Source of the DNA: Pontibacter fetidus
GTDB taxonomy: Bacteria; Bacteroidota; Bacteroidia; Cytophagales; Hymenobacteraceae
NCBI RefSeq assembly: GCF_010119545.1
Contig: NZ_JAAEAA010000003.1
Coordinates: forward strand, 186,001-250,000
Direction: 5' to 3'
Length of the DNA stretch: 64,000 bases
The position numbers were made by a program, and so were the translations under genes. A model generated the notes under the pieces. The model worked only from the letters and a program-made list of their open reading frames with translations. It did not search any database and was not told the origin of the DNA. Positions 53,457 to 62,643 of this stretch are shown here, piece by piece (the stretch's first letter is position 1; each line of letters starts with the position of its first letter).

Positions 53457-54362
53457 TTATTTCACGGTTTCCCGATCCCAGTTCCGGATCATATCTGCTA
53501 TACTCTTATCGGCCTTTTCTGCTAGCAGCAAGGTCAGCTGTTCATCGGTTAGTTTTTCTTTATTGCTTTTAAAGGCATCCCACCATCTTTTGCTTACCTG
53601 TTTGCCACCAGCCTCATAAATGTTTCCGGCGGCTATATGCCAGCGGCTCTGGTACCAGCCATAATTCTTCGGGTGCTTCTGCCCTATTTCGTTGTAGCGC
53701 TGGTCAGCATCCTGCAGGCTGGTATAGGTATACTCGCTGGCCCCGCTGCTTACCACCATGCGCGGAAATAGCGTGAGTGCGGGTAACGCAGCAGGTTCTT
53801 TCTCGGCAATGTAAGTGTGCAAAAGTGTATTTGTAAACAGCTCGCCCAGCCATTTGCGCTGCATATTTAACCCAGCTTGGAAATGGAAAGCATGGCCCAG
53901 TTCATGCAGGGCTAGTAAATCGAAGAAAGGTTGCATGCTCAGGTTACCCGCGTCGTCCTGATATACTTCCCGGATTTGCTTACTTAAATCTTGGGGTAGC
54001 TGGTTTAGTGGAGGTATAAAACTTTTCCAGAATGGATTGTCTTCAGCTGCTACTATAAGTGTTTGGTCGTCAGTATAATGCGGCATGCCATATACCATGG
54101 GCCCTTTCGTATACCTGGTCCAGTCGTCCGGGCTCAGAATGAGGAGTGTTACGGCCGGTTTAAACCCCAACATCTGTTGGTAATAAGCCATGGCTTCGTC
54201 TATACGGTGGGCTATGGTTTCTGCACGTTGCTTGTGACCAGTGCTATAGTGCACCTGTGAAGTATGGCCCTGCAGGGCGTGGAGCTGACTGTAATGCTGT
54301 GCCCCGGCAGGCTGTGCTGACAGTAAGGCAAATGCTAATAAAAGTAAGATATACGGCTTCAT
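53457..54362 (-). CDS. Exported HExxH protein, probable zinc peptidase
   Basis: 301 residues. Signal peptide 1-21 (LLSAQPAGAQ). The zinc-binding motif HELGHAFHF is at residues 153-161 with a possible third ligand Glu174 in KWLGELFTNT, the spacing of a gluzincin. A Tyr/Asp-rich stretch precedes it. The C-terminal part is helical and ends WDRETVK. No protease family is recognised further. It is single, between convergent and divergent neighbours. The opposite-strand frame (plus) is a shadow. Function: probable secreted peptidase by motif only. Confidence 0.75.
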   Translation of the reverse strand: MKPYILLLLAFALLSAQPAGAQHYSQLHALQGHTSQVHYSTGHKQRAETIAHRIDEAMAYYQQMLGFKPAVTLLILSPDDWTRYTKGPMVYGMPHYTDDQTLIVAAEDNPFWKSFIPPLNQLPQDLSKQIREVYQDDAGNLSMQPFFDLLALHELGHAFHFQAGLNMQRKWLGELFTNTLLHTYIAEKEPAALPALTLFPRMVVSSGASEYTYTSLQDADQRYNEIGQKHPKNYGWYQSRWHIAAGNIYEAGGKQVSKRWWDAFKSNKEKLTDEQLTLLLAEKADKSIADMIRNWDRETVK

Positions 54363-54430
54363 AAATCTGTGTTTTTAGTTTACCTAAAGTTCAGATAATG
54401 TACCGACGGGAAATAGTATAAAAACGACAA

Positions 54431-55252
54431 CTATAGGCGCAATTCGGCCTGCAGGCGCACCGGGGCTTTTTGCAGGTCTTTTTCGATGGTGCCCGGTGCC
54501 ACACCAGCAAACTGTTTAAAATCACGGATAAAATGCATCTGGTCGAAGTAACCACAACTATAGGAAATGTGAGTCCAGCTTAGTTCCGGGTAATTTTCGT
54601 GCATGCGGTAGGCTTTAGAGAAGCGGACAAGACGGGCAAAGAATTTAGGCGTAAGCCCGATCCGCTCTTTACTCACCCGCTCAAACTGGCGCAGGCTAAG
54701 GCAGGCAAGTGAGGAAATTTGCTCTATCGGGGCGTTTCCATTATGCCGCATCAGTTCCAGCATCGCCCTGTCAAAAGGGAGCGCTTGTTTCAGGGTCTTT
54801 ACTTTGCTTAGCAAAAACTCCTCGATCACAATCTTTATCTCATCAAAGCTTTGCGCTTCCTGCAGCCGCTCGTTTACCAGTGCCATTTCGTTGCCATACA
54901 CATCAGTCGCGTCAAAGTGGCTATCGATCATCTCACACATTGGTATGCCCATAAACCGATGCAGCCCACCCGGATGAAAGCCAACCCGCACAGCTTTGTG
55001 GCTTCTGTTGATATCGAGCATTACGCGGCTAACCTGCGGCCCTACAATTACGCTGCGGGGCTGTTCTACAAACTCAGTAGTACCTTCCTTTTTTACTTTG
55101 ATGCGATCGTTGATATAAAAGAAAAGGGAATTTTGCGGGGCAGGAGGATAAGGGCAGGCGGACGAGGTCGGACCTACTTCGGCATGAATCACCATAATGC
55201 AGTTAACGAATTCCTGCAACAGAATGTGCGGTGTGTAGAATTTAGTCTGCAA
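54431..55252 (-). CDS. AraC-family transcriptional regulator
   Basis: 273 residues. N-terminal DUF6597-like ligand domain (about 1-140; starts MQTKFYTPHILLQEFVNCI, with RVGFHPGGLHRFMGI). C-terminal AraC/XylS double helix-turn-helix (about 170-265): IEQISSLACLSLRQFERVSKERIGLTPKFFARLVRF, then WTHISYSCGYFDQMHFIRDFKQFAGV, which is the conserved second HTH. The target genes are unknown; it has no operon partner. It stands alone between the HExxH gene and the next cluster. Confidence 0.93.
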   Translation of the reverse strand: MQTKFYTPHILLQEFVNCIMVIHAEVGPTSSACPYPPAPQNSLFFYINDRIKVKKEGTTEFVEQPRSVIVGPQVSRVMLDINRSHKAVRVGFHPGGLHRFMGIPMCEMIDSHFDATDVYGNEMALVNERLQEAQSFDEIKIVIEEFLLSKVKTLKQALPFDRAMLELMRHNGNAPIEQISSLACLSLRQFERVSKERIGLTPKFFARLVRFSKAYRMHENYPELSWTHISYSCGYFDQMHFIRDFKQFAGVAPGTIEKDLQKAPVRLQAELRL

Positions 55253-55421
55253 GGCGCTACTTTTTAAAGTTTAATACACAAGTTGCTATTGCCCGGATTA
55301 TAAGATAATGTATGCTTTTGTTTATGCTAAGTAATTTGCTGTCAGTAGCTTATGCTGGGTTGGTGTTTGTGGGTACGGATGGCTATAGTCAAAGTTTTAA
55401 TGAGTGAAGCTGACCGCTATA

Positions 55422-57224
55422 CTATAGTTTCTCTTCCAGCCACAAAAAACCGCTGCTAAGAGTAAACAAAACAAAAAACCAGATCAGCGAAACGGGCTCA
55501 TCTTTATAAGCTATAGCGCTTTCGGTTGCTTTTATAGTTTGCCTTGCGATAAATTCTTCCGTAGCCATTTTACGGTTAGCTATAGTTTCAAACTCCCAAT
55601 CCGAAGGTTGCTGCACATAAAAAAAGTATGGCGCAGCGTCCGGGGTTTCTACTTTATGCCAGCCAGATTTTCCAGGCCAAAAAGTGCCGCTATACTTTTC
55701 GGGTTGATGCACGTTTTGGGCCAGTGGCAGGTTTATAGTTGTGGAGTCGGTTAAGCTGGTTATAGTTGCAGTTGGCGGGGTTGCGCCTGTAGTTAAAGTA
55801 TAATCTGTAAACGAAAGTATAGCTGGCTTGCGGGGCTGCGGTACCTGCGGCTTTTCCAGTTGCCAGAACTTATCCCTAACCTCTTCTTTAACGATAGCTG
55901 CCAAAATGGTAGCCCAATAACTGGCATATACGTTTTTGTTACCCTCCAGCTGCCACTGAAAAGTTTGCGGCACATAGCTCATGGCTACTTTTCCCCAGCC
56001 GGCTTTTTTGGCTGCAACCAACAGGTTGTTGCCTTGCGCGGCTACCAGGCCTGTAACTGCCTCAGTGGGTGCCAATGCATAAGCCGATGCGTTTATAGTT
56101 GCCTGGTTTCCGGGCCAGCTGGCGCGCGTGCTGCGGCTACTATGCTGCGAGAGGCGTTTGCTCCGGAAGCCGGTAAAAAAGCCCGTAGTTTTACCTGAGG
56201 CCGGCTCCGTAACTATAGTTAGTACACCCAAACCATCTTGGGTTACGGCTCTTTGTAAAGTTGCTCTTTCACGGGCGCTTAAATTTTGGAGCACCTGCTC
56301 GTCTGTTATTACCACATCAATGTTTTGCAGCAGTTTAGGGGTTAGCTGGCTCAGGTCGGTTTTGGGTGTATTCACAAATTCGGTCTGGCTGATGTTGCGG
56401 CTAACGGTAGCGCGATAGGCCACTTTGTGCTGTTGTGCGGCCAGGTGGTTTTTCAGAAATTTAAATTCGAAGGAAGGAGTTGCGGCAAGCAAAAGTATCT
56501 GCAACTGCTGCTGCTCTTTTACCTGCACCGGGACATGGCCCAGCGTATCCTGCTGCCCGTCGGTTTTGGCCAGTAAAGTATAAACCCACCGCCCGGTTTG
56601 TTTAGGTGCGTAGCGTAGGTTAAACGTAAAGGTACTATCCGGTTGCAGTTCTACGGAATCGCGGAGCTGGCCTGCTGCTTGCAGGTATAGTTTGGTTTCT
56701 GATGCTGTTTTATACTTGCCGGCTATAGTTACAGTCTCTCCCAGGTTTACGCTCTCTGGCCATTGCACAGCACTTATGCCCGCCGGTGAGGCAGACAGGT
56801 GCGGTACAAGTTTGATTCCTTCCAATGTTTTTAGTTGGGCCTCGTCCAGGCCATATCCAAGTAAATGCAGTGTTTTAAGGTTGGGTTGCTGCTGGCGTAG
56901 GGTATGCAGATCTGCTAAAGAAATGGCATGTTCTGCTTCGGCCTCTAAACTATAAATTACAGGTTTTGCGGGCTGCCGGTTGAGCAAAGCATTTAGCGTG
57001 TCGGTGTGGTAGCCTTTGGTTAAAAGTGTAGCTGCGCCCGGGTTAATGGCATGTTGTATAGTTGGCGGAAAAACGATCAGCACCAGACATATGCCTGCTA
57101 CCAGGCTTGCCAGTAAACGCCAGGCCAGCCGCTTCCGGGCAGGTCTGCGCCATGCCAGCCATAGCAGTAGCCCCACAACCAAGGTTGCTAAAAGCCAGGG
57201 TAAATATGCCGGAGTTGTATACAC
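55422..57224 (-). CDS. Membrane protein with class I glutamine amidotransferase-like domain (BatA-cluster member)
   Basis: 600 residues. Two N-terminal membrane segments (about 8-27 and 34-53) and one near the C-terminus (SLIWFFVLFTLSSGFLWLE). In between, after an Ig-like portion (NLGETVTIAGKYKT), is a stretch LQILLLAATPSFEFKFLKNHLAAQQ ... VVITDEQVLQNLSARERATLQR that looks like the Rossmann-type domain of GATase1-like proteins seen in DUF58/MoxR-linked membrane proteins. No catalytic Cys seen. The start follows the previous gene by 3 bases, so it is the last gene of the MoxR-type cluster. Function unknown, envelope-located. Confidence 0.75.
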   Translation of the reverse strand: MYTTPAYLPWLLATLVVGLLLWLAWRRPARKRLAWRLLASLVAGICLVLIVFPPTIQHAINPGAATLLTKGYHTDTLNALLNRQPAKPVIYSLEAEAEHAISLADLHTLRQQQPNLKTLHLLGYGLDEAQLKTLEGIKLVPHLSASPAGISAVQWPESVNLGETVTIAGKYKTASETKLYLQAAGQLRDSVELQPDSTFTFNLRYAPKQTGRWVYTLLAKTDGQQDTLGHVPVQVKEQQQLQILLLAATPSFEFKFLKNHLAAQQHKVAYRATVSRNISQTEFVNTPKTDLSQLTPKLLQNIDVVITDEQVLQNLSARERATLQRAVTQDGLGVLTIVTEPASGKTTGFFTGFRSKRLSQHSSRSTRASWPGNQATINASAYALAPTEAVTGLVAAQGNNLLVAAKKAGWGKVAMSYVPQTFQWQLEGNKNVYASYWATILAAIVKEEVRDKFWQLEKPQVPQPRKPAILSFTDYTLTTGATPPTATITSLTDSTTINLPLAQNVHQPEKYSGTFWPGKSGWHKVETPDAAPYFFYVQQPSDWEFETIANRKMATEEFIARQTIKATESAIAYKDEPVSLIWFFVLFTLSSGFLWLEEKL

Positions 57225-57227
57225 GCT

Positions 57228-59387
57228 TTACTTCTGATTCAGTTGTTTTAAATATTGCTGCGATAACCTGCTTCTGACTGCTTGCTGCGACTGCGGCGTT
57301 GGTGTAGCCGGCGGCAGCAGGTTAACCCAGGCGCGCTCCACAGTAACCAAACAGGTTTTGCACAGCGTTTTGCCAGCCTGCATCGCTGTAAGTATCATTC
57401 GCAGGTCACGTAGCGCTTTCAGGTTGCTGCCGGGCTTCTGCAGTGTTTGCCGCGCCAGCTCCTGACCAGCTTTTTCAAGTATGGCCGCATCGGTAGGCTT
57501 GTATTTGCCGGTTTGTTTATAGGTTGCCAGCCATTGCAGTGCAGCTTTGGTTTGTGGCAGCTGCTTTTCGGTAACTATAGTTTTGCTTTCTGATGGGGCT
57601 GTTATCTTGTTTAGTTCACCTGTCAGGCGTAGTTCAGGCTCTTTAAGCGGTGGTGCCTCAAAGCCGGTTTTAGCTACATACGCCCGTTGCGATTGCTGCA
57701 CTTCTTTTAACATGCGCAGCGCTTTGTACTCGTAGGGCAGGGCATCTTTGGGTTTGTGCGTGCGCAGGCGCAGTTCGGCATCCCACATCTGGGCCAGGGC
57801 TCCTTTTAGTTTGGCTTTCACGGCGGGCTCAAAAATGGTAGCTTCGCCTTCCTGGTCGTGTTTGTGCATGTAGGGGTCAAGCAGCGCTTCCGGGCTGTTC
57901 TTGTCTTCAAACTCCTTGTGGTCGTGGCCATCGCCTTTGTAGTGTTCTTCGCCTTCGGGTATGCCGCCACCCGGCCCGATGCCGCTTTCAAACTCCTCAC
58001 CCAGAAATTTACCATACCGCAGCCTTAACAGTTTCTGGTCTACGCCCAGGTTGTTGGCACGTTCCTCAAACTGAGCGCGGGTTATAGTTTTCTGCTCTTT
58101 CAGTAGTTTTTCGGTGTCTATAATGATCTGGCGCTGGCTCCTGAAATACTCCGGCACCGGGTTCACGCCCATCGACAGGTCAAAGGAATTGTCAACTATA
58201 GTGGTATCTTCTATCTGCACAAAATAGGTTTCGGAGCGGGTATAGCCACGGTGGCGGTCCCAGGCCTGCAGGTAAAAGTATAGTTCATCGCCGTAGGTCA
58301 TGCCCAGTTTTTGCAGGTCCAGGGTTTGTTTTACCGCATAGTTTTTAGGGTTGCCATTCAGGTTTAGGTTGATCTTTTCTTCCCTGAACTTCACAGCCTC
58401 GCCGGTTCCTTTGGCTACGGTAGCCACCATGTTCGCTTCCCGGATGCCGTAATCGTCGGTTAGCTGGGCCTGTAAGGTTACGCGCTGCGGCTGCCCAAAC
58501 AGTATCTCGGTATACTGTTCAGGCTTCTGTATGGCTATAGTTGGTGCCTCGTCGGGGATGATCTCTAACGTATAAAACGCTGATCTCTGCCCGTTCAGGT
58601 TAATCGTGTAAAGTCCCGGAGTAGTAAAGCTGCGCGACAAACTATAGCTGTTGCCTTGTTTTTTGAAGTTGATGGGTTGCTGTTCGTTTAGCTGCAGCTG
58701 TAATATTGCAGGTTTAGTTGTGCTGATGCGCCAGGAAACGGTGGCTCCTTGCTCTATTAGCAAATTGGGGTTCTGGGCACGGTAAGTGCCTTTGCCGGTG
58801 TAAGCAGGTGGTGTTACCGTTATTTCTGTTTTCTCAATTTTAACAGCTGTATCTGCAGCGGTAACCGGATTGTCAGGAAAATCAACTTTTATAGTTTCGG
58901 GCTGAGGTGCGGTAAGCGGTGCGGCCGGCAGATATAAAATACCCGCCGAAAACAGTAAGCCTACACCCAGTAAAGTATAAGTGGCAGTGCTGCGCAGAGT
59001 AAATATCTTTTCGTTCTCCGGGTGAAGCTGCTGTAGCGTTGCTGCAACGCGTTGTTGCTGTAGTTGCTGAAGCAGGTTTTCGGGTGCCTTCAAAAGTAAT
59101 TCGGTGCTGTCCTGTAGCTGCGGATATTGCCTGTTTAGGTGCCGTGCAACCTGTTGTAAGCTTGTTTTAGTAACTGCCCTCCAGCCAAGTACAAAGTATA
59201 AAACTGCCGCCACAACTATAGTTACAGCCGTTGTAGCTAATAACGAAACTTCTAACTGCCAGCGCCAAAGTATAGCCAGGCCTACAACTATAGCCGCCAA
59301 TGCCTGCAGCGCATACAGCCACAGCTTTGCCCGCACGTACCGCCCGCGAATTTGGTGTAGAATATGGATGCTTTCCGGTGTGCTCAT
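57228..59387 (-). CDS. DUF4175-type membrane protein
   Basis: 719 residues. Two N-terminal transmembrane helices (about 20-40 and 45-68), a third near 138-155, then a large soluble region beginning KVDFPDNPVTAADTAVKIEKTEITVTPPAYT and a long coiled, Lys/Glu-rich C-terminus (about 400-715). This layout matches the DUF4175-type proteins found beside BatA-like and DUF58 proteins in Bacteroidota. It starts directly adjacent to the BatA gene (the ATG lies in the base after that gene's stop). Role unknown, probably part of a membrane stress or envelope complex with MoxR. Confidence 0.82.
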   Translation of the reverse strand: MSTPESIHILHQIRGRYVRAKLWLYALQALAAIVVGLAILWRWQLEVSLLATTAVTIVVAAVLYFVLGWRAVTKTSLQQVARHLNRQYPQLQDSTELLLKAPENLLQQLQQQRVAATLQQLHPENEKIFTLRSTATYTLLGVGLLFSAGILYLPAAPLTAPQPETIKVDFPDNPVTAADTAVKIEKTEITVTPPAYTGKGTYRAQNPNLLIEQGATVSWRISTTKPAILQLQLNEQQPINFKKQGNSYSLSRSFTTPGLYTINLNGQRSAFYTLEIIPDEAPTIAIQKPEQYTEILFGQPQRVTLQAQLTDDYGIREANMVATVAKGTGEAVKFREEKINLNLNGNPKNYAVKQTLDLQKLGMTYGDELYFYLQAWDRHRGYTRSETYFVQIEDTTIVDNSFDLSMGVNPVPEYFRSQRQIIIDTEKLLKEQKTITRAQFEERANNLGVDQKLLRLRYGKFLGEEFESGIGPGGGIPEGEEHYKGDGHDHKEFEDKNSPEALLDPYMHKHDQEGEATIFEPAVKAKLKGALAQMWDAELRLRTHKPKDALPYEYKALRMLKEVQQSQRAYVAKTGFEAPPLKEPELRLTGELNKITAPSESKTIVTEKQLPQTKAALQWLATYKQTGKYKPTDAAILEKAGQELARQTLQKPGSNLKALRDLRMILTAMQAGKTLCKTCLVTVERAWVNLLPPATPTPQSQQAVRSRLSQQYLKQLNQK

Positions 59388-60881
59388 TTATAGGTTGCTG
59401 CGCCTGTTGGCGATAATCCGTTCTATCAAAAATAAAATAAAAGCTGCCAACACAAACCACTTCAGTAATGGGATTTGTGCTGTGTTTAGTTTGGGTATAG
59501 TTGCGGCTTTTATAGTTTTGGCTGGTAACAATTGCTGGTCATCTACAGCGCTATAGTTGTAAGTTGGCTGCGGTTGCGGTAAAAGTAAAGGAAGCAACAT
59601 TTCCGGGAGCTGCGCACTCTGCCCCAACTCACTCCAGGCAGGCGCAAACCCACTCCGGAAAGTATAGATTTTGCCCTTGCCATAGTTGTCGGAGTAAAGT
59701 ACAGGTTCTCCGTTGGCTGTGGCCCAGAGTTGGTTCTGTTGCTGAGGTTGCAACTGGCTAAGCTGGTGTACTTTTATAGTTGTGCTGCCTATCCCTGTTA
59801 TATGAGTTGTTACAGGTTGCGGTTTTTGACCTGGCTGCACCCATATGTTTAGTCCGTTATTAACTTGCTGCGCTATACTTTCAGGCAGTTCGTCTTTTCG
59901 AAGCCAGAAAACCCAATCCGCCTGTGTCGTATCTGCCTTAAATTGAAAAGGAAAACCTGTATAGTTGCTGATTGCCTGCAACGCAGCTTTCAGGTACTGC
60001 ACTTCAGGTTGTTGCGCTTCATCGGTGAATATAGCTACCTGCAAAGCGCTGGTTCGTATTTTTACTTTATTACTGCTACCAGATATGATAGCTTCTAAAC
60101 TGTCCTGCTGGTGTTTTAACTGTAGTTGCTGGTTGCGGGGCAGCGCTATAGTTTGTGCCGATGCAGCTGTTTTGAACTTGCTGTAATGGGTACCTTCTCG
60201 GGAACTATGGCCAAGTATAAGCAGCAGACTGTCGGGTTTAATTTGAATGGCCGCCTGTAGCCAGGTTATACTTTTATCAGTAGCCACCGGAATCCATTGT
60301 ATATGCTGGGAAATACTTTCGGGACGGGTGCCTGCAAAATACTGCTGCTGGTCTGAAGTGAAAAGCAATACGCTATCCTGTGGTAATTTATACTTTGCTG
60401 CCAATGCCGGCAAAAGGCCCCAGTAGTTATAGTTACTATTCACCAAACTGTCCTGTGTGCGGTTGCTGATCTGTTGCCATTCTTCCTGTGATAGCTGTTT
60501 GAAATCCGGAGTATAGCTATGCAAACTATAGCCGCGCTGCAACAGCGAATCTATAGTTGGTTTGATGGGTTTTAGGGCAGAAGTATAAAGCAACTCTTCA
60601 CCGATAACTATAGCCTTAGCTTCTTTTTGCTTTTGTGCCTGATGCTCCCAAACTGGTTGCGCCAGCGCCACGGCCAGAAGTATAAGTATAAGGCAGCGCA
60701 GCACCAACAGCCAGAAGTTGGTCAGCTTTATACTGCTCCAGCGGTTACTCGCCGACGCCTCCAGCCAACGCAGACTACCCACCTTTACCGTCTTCCCCTG
60801 CCGTTTATTCCACAGATGAATAGCAATCGGTATAACTATAGCCGCCGCTGCGAAGAGAAAGTATGGTGCGAGAAAAGACAA
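59388..60881 (-). CDS. BatA-domain membrane protein
   Basis: 497 residues. The N-terminal ~90 residues are the BatA_N signature: MSFLAPYFLFAAAAIVIPIAIHLWNKR, then GSLRWLEASASN and LLVLRCLILILLAVALAQPVW (two transmembrane helices). The rest is periplasmic without a clear vWA metal site, ending in a membrane helix (LLKWFVLAAFILFLIERIIANR). It belongs to the aerotolerance (Bat) type cluster, with DUF4175 immediately after and DUF58/MoxR upstream. It contacts neither by overlap. Start at the ATG 60879-60881. Confidence 0.88.
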   Translation of the reverse strand: MSFLAPYFLFAAAAIVIPIAIHLWNKRQGKTVKVGSLRWLEASASNRWSSIKLTNFWLLVLRCLILILLAVALAQPVWEHQAQKQKEAKAIVIGEELLYTSALKPIKPTIDSLLQRGYSLHSYTPDFKQLSQEEWQQISNRTQDSLVNSNYNYWGLLPALAAKYKLPQDSVLLFTSDQQQYFAGTRPESISQHIQWIPVATDKSITWLQAAIQIKPDSLLLILGHSSREGTHYSKFKTAASAQTIALPRNQQLQLKHQQDSLEAIISGSSNKVKIRTSALQVAIFTDEAQQPEVQYLKAALQAISNYTGFPFQFKADTTQADWVFWLRKDELPESIAQQVNNGLNIWVQPGQKPQPVTTHITGIGSTTIKVHQLSQLQPQQQNQLWATANGEPVLYSDNYGKGKIYTFRSGFAPAWSELGQSAQLPEMLLPLLLPQPQPTYNYSAVDDQQLLPAKTIKAATIPKLNTAQIPLLKWFVLAAFILFLIERIIANRRSNL

Positions 60882-60928
60882 GAGAGTTTAGGAGTTAGAG
60901 AGTTAAAAAGTTAAAGAGTTGTTTTTTT

Positions 60929-61004
60929 CTGTCATTCTGGAAGAATCTTGAGTGCAAATAGCAAAGGCTTAACCTCCCTCTTACCAAGATCTTTCCAAAA
61001 TGAC
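60929..61004. repeat. TGTCATTCTGG inverted repeat
   Basis: Left arm 60929-60949 and right arm 60984-61004 are inverted with 18 of 21 matches. The spacer carries GGCTTAACCTCCCT. The same sequence family occurs at 17.52 and 49.1 kb. It lies between the BatA and DUF58 genes. Confidence 0.75.
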
Positions 61005-61069
61005 AGGTGCGTGCCTGAGCTTTATTTTTTGAGTAAACAATCAACAATTTAACATCAGTAATTAAACCA

Positions 61070-61963
61070 TCACCCATACAGCAGCCGTTTTTGCAGGAAT
61101 GTTCTCAGCGCCTTATCTAGTGGCTCGTCGGTAACAAACCTGTCGTAGGCGATCTGACGGTTGCGCATGTCTTTTTCTATGTCCTGCAGCCACTCCTGCT
61201 GTTTGGCTAAATAGGTTTGCTTTTGAGCGGCGCTGCTTACCTGCAGCGTTTGCCCCGTTTCCAGGTCCTCAAAGGTGAGGGTGCCGTTATAGGTAAACTC
61301 CAGCTCGTTACGGCTCATGAGGTGTGCCAGCAGCAGCTCGTGCCCCTGTGCGCCCAGTTTGTATAGCAAATCTTTTATCTCATGCTCATGCTCATACAAA
61401 TCCGACAGAAAAACGGTAAGCTCTTTCTGCCGGCGGGCCGCAAATAGGTTAGCTGCCACCTCCATGCCCGGAAACTTACCTTGCGGCTTTACCTCGGCCA
61501 ACTGGTGCCAGAAGCGCTGCAGGTGCATGTTGTCTGATCGCGGCGTCAGGTTAATGAGTTGGTTCTCGTGCAGTACATACAGTCCCACCGCATCGCCCTG
61601 CGTAGTCGCCAGGTAAGCCAGCGAGGCCACCATAAACCGCGCGTAATCCATCTTGCTGATACCATTTACATCTTCGTGTGCCATCGAGGCGCTGCCATCC
61701 AGAATAAACCGCACCGTGATGTTGGTGTCTACCTCGGCCTCCCGGATGTAATAGCGGTCGGAGCGGGCAAACATCTTCCAGTCGAGTTGCCGCAGATCGT
61801 CGCCGGGCTGGTAGCTGCGGTACTGGCTAAACTCCAGCCCCGCCCCACGCCGCAAACTCTGGTTCTGCCCCGCCAAAAAGCCCTCCACCACCGTTTTAGC
61901 CAACAGCGGCAGGTCTTTTATGGTAGCCAATACCTTCGGGTCGATGAATTTATGGGTGGTCAA
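61070..61963 (-). CDS. DUF58 domain protein (MoxR partner)
   Basis: 297 residues, no transmembrane segment. Contains the DUF58 signature GLEFSQYRSYQPGDDLRQLDWKMFARSDRYYIREAEVDTNITVRFILDGSASM, with a vWA-like D-x-S-x-S metal site in LDGSASM and a downstream VASLAYLATTQGDAVGLYV. It is the short cytosolic form used with MoxR ATPases. It lies upstream of BatA on the same strand, separated by a 188-base spacer with a dispersed repeat, and after two unfamiliar genes. Function: chaperone-like complex with MoxR, exact role unknown. Confidence 0.92.
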   Translation of the reverse strand: MTTHKFIDPKVLATIKDLPLLAKTVVEGFLAGQNQSLRRGAGLEFSQYRSYQPGDDLRQLDWKMFARSDRYYIREAEVDTNITVRFILDGSASMAHEDVNGISKMDYARFMVASLAYLATTQGDAVGLYVLHENQLINLTPRSDNMHLQRFWHQLAEVKPQGKFPGMEVAANLFAARRQKELTVFLSDLYEHEHEIKDLLYKLGAQGHELLLAHLMSRNELEFTYNGTLTFEDLETGQTLQVSSAAQKQTYLAKQQEWLQDIEKDMRNRQIAYDRFVTDEPLDKALRTFLQKRLLYG

Positions 61964-61999
61964 GGAGTAGGATTTTAGAGTTTTATGTGATGGATGGGC

Positions 62000-62638
62000 T
62001 TATCTAATTGTATCAATTGCAACTAACTCATTATTTTGCCATACTTCCTCAATTTTGTAATCATCTTTATAAATTATCTTCTTTCCTTCAGCAACACCAT
62101 TTACATAATCCATTTCAATAAAAAGCTCTTTTCGGGGATGATAAACTGTAAACTTCCCGTGTGGTTTTCTATTTACTAAATCAGCTAAACTATAACTGTA
62201 TTGCTCATAAAAGCTGCTGGCAAAAGCACGGGCAGGTGGTACAATATTAGGGGCTTTCATGTATACTGCTTCTTTCCAGTTCTTTTCAATTACTTTGTCA
62301 CGTTGAAAGAATATTAAAGTATAGCAGTAATTAAGCGACTTAAAGTTTTCTAAAAACTCAATGATAGAATTCCGATCAGTTGAACTAACATAAAACAGAT
62401 ATAGATTTTCATTTTCATGCCCATGCCAACATCTATTTGGGCTCTGTTGATAATCAAGTAGCTCAAAAGTTGTACTGCCTATTTGAGTTAACCTCTTTAC
62501 AGCAGGTTGGCTCCAATAGACAGTATAGTTTGTTAGATAATGAAAAGAAGAAACGATTAAAAGCAAAACCGCTACAACCAGAAAAATATACAGATTTGTC
62601 TGATTTTTAAATATCTTATATGGTTTTCTATGCTTCAT
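62000..62638 (-). CDS. Membrane-anchored hypothetical protein, low GC
   Basis: 212 residues with an N-terminal transmembrane helix (IFLVVAVLLLIVSSFHYL, about 16-34). The outer part is rich in aromatics (CWHGHENENLYLFYVS, QYSYSLADL). C-terminus has FTVYHPRKELFIEMDYVNGVAEGKKIIYKDDYK, resembling MORN-like repeats. Codons are conspicuously AT-rich compared with the flanking BatA-cluster genes. It is 5 bases downstream of the next gene and 36 bases before DUF58, so it lies in the same transcript. I recognise no family; the composition suggests acquisition. Confidence 0.7.
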   Translation of the reverse strand: MKHRKPYKIFKNQTNLYIFLVVAVLLLIVSSFHYLTNYTVYWSQPAVKRLTQIGSTTFELLDYQQSPNRCWHGHENENLYLFYVSSTDRNSIIEFLENFKSLNYCYTLIFFQRDKVIEKNWKEAVYMKAPNIVPPARAFASSFYEQYSYSLADLVNRKPHGKFTVYHPRKELFIEMDYVNGVAEGKKIIYKDDYKIEEVWQNNELVAIDTIR

Positions 62639-62643
62639 AAAAC

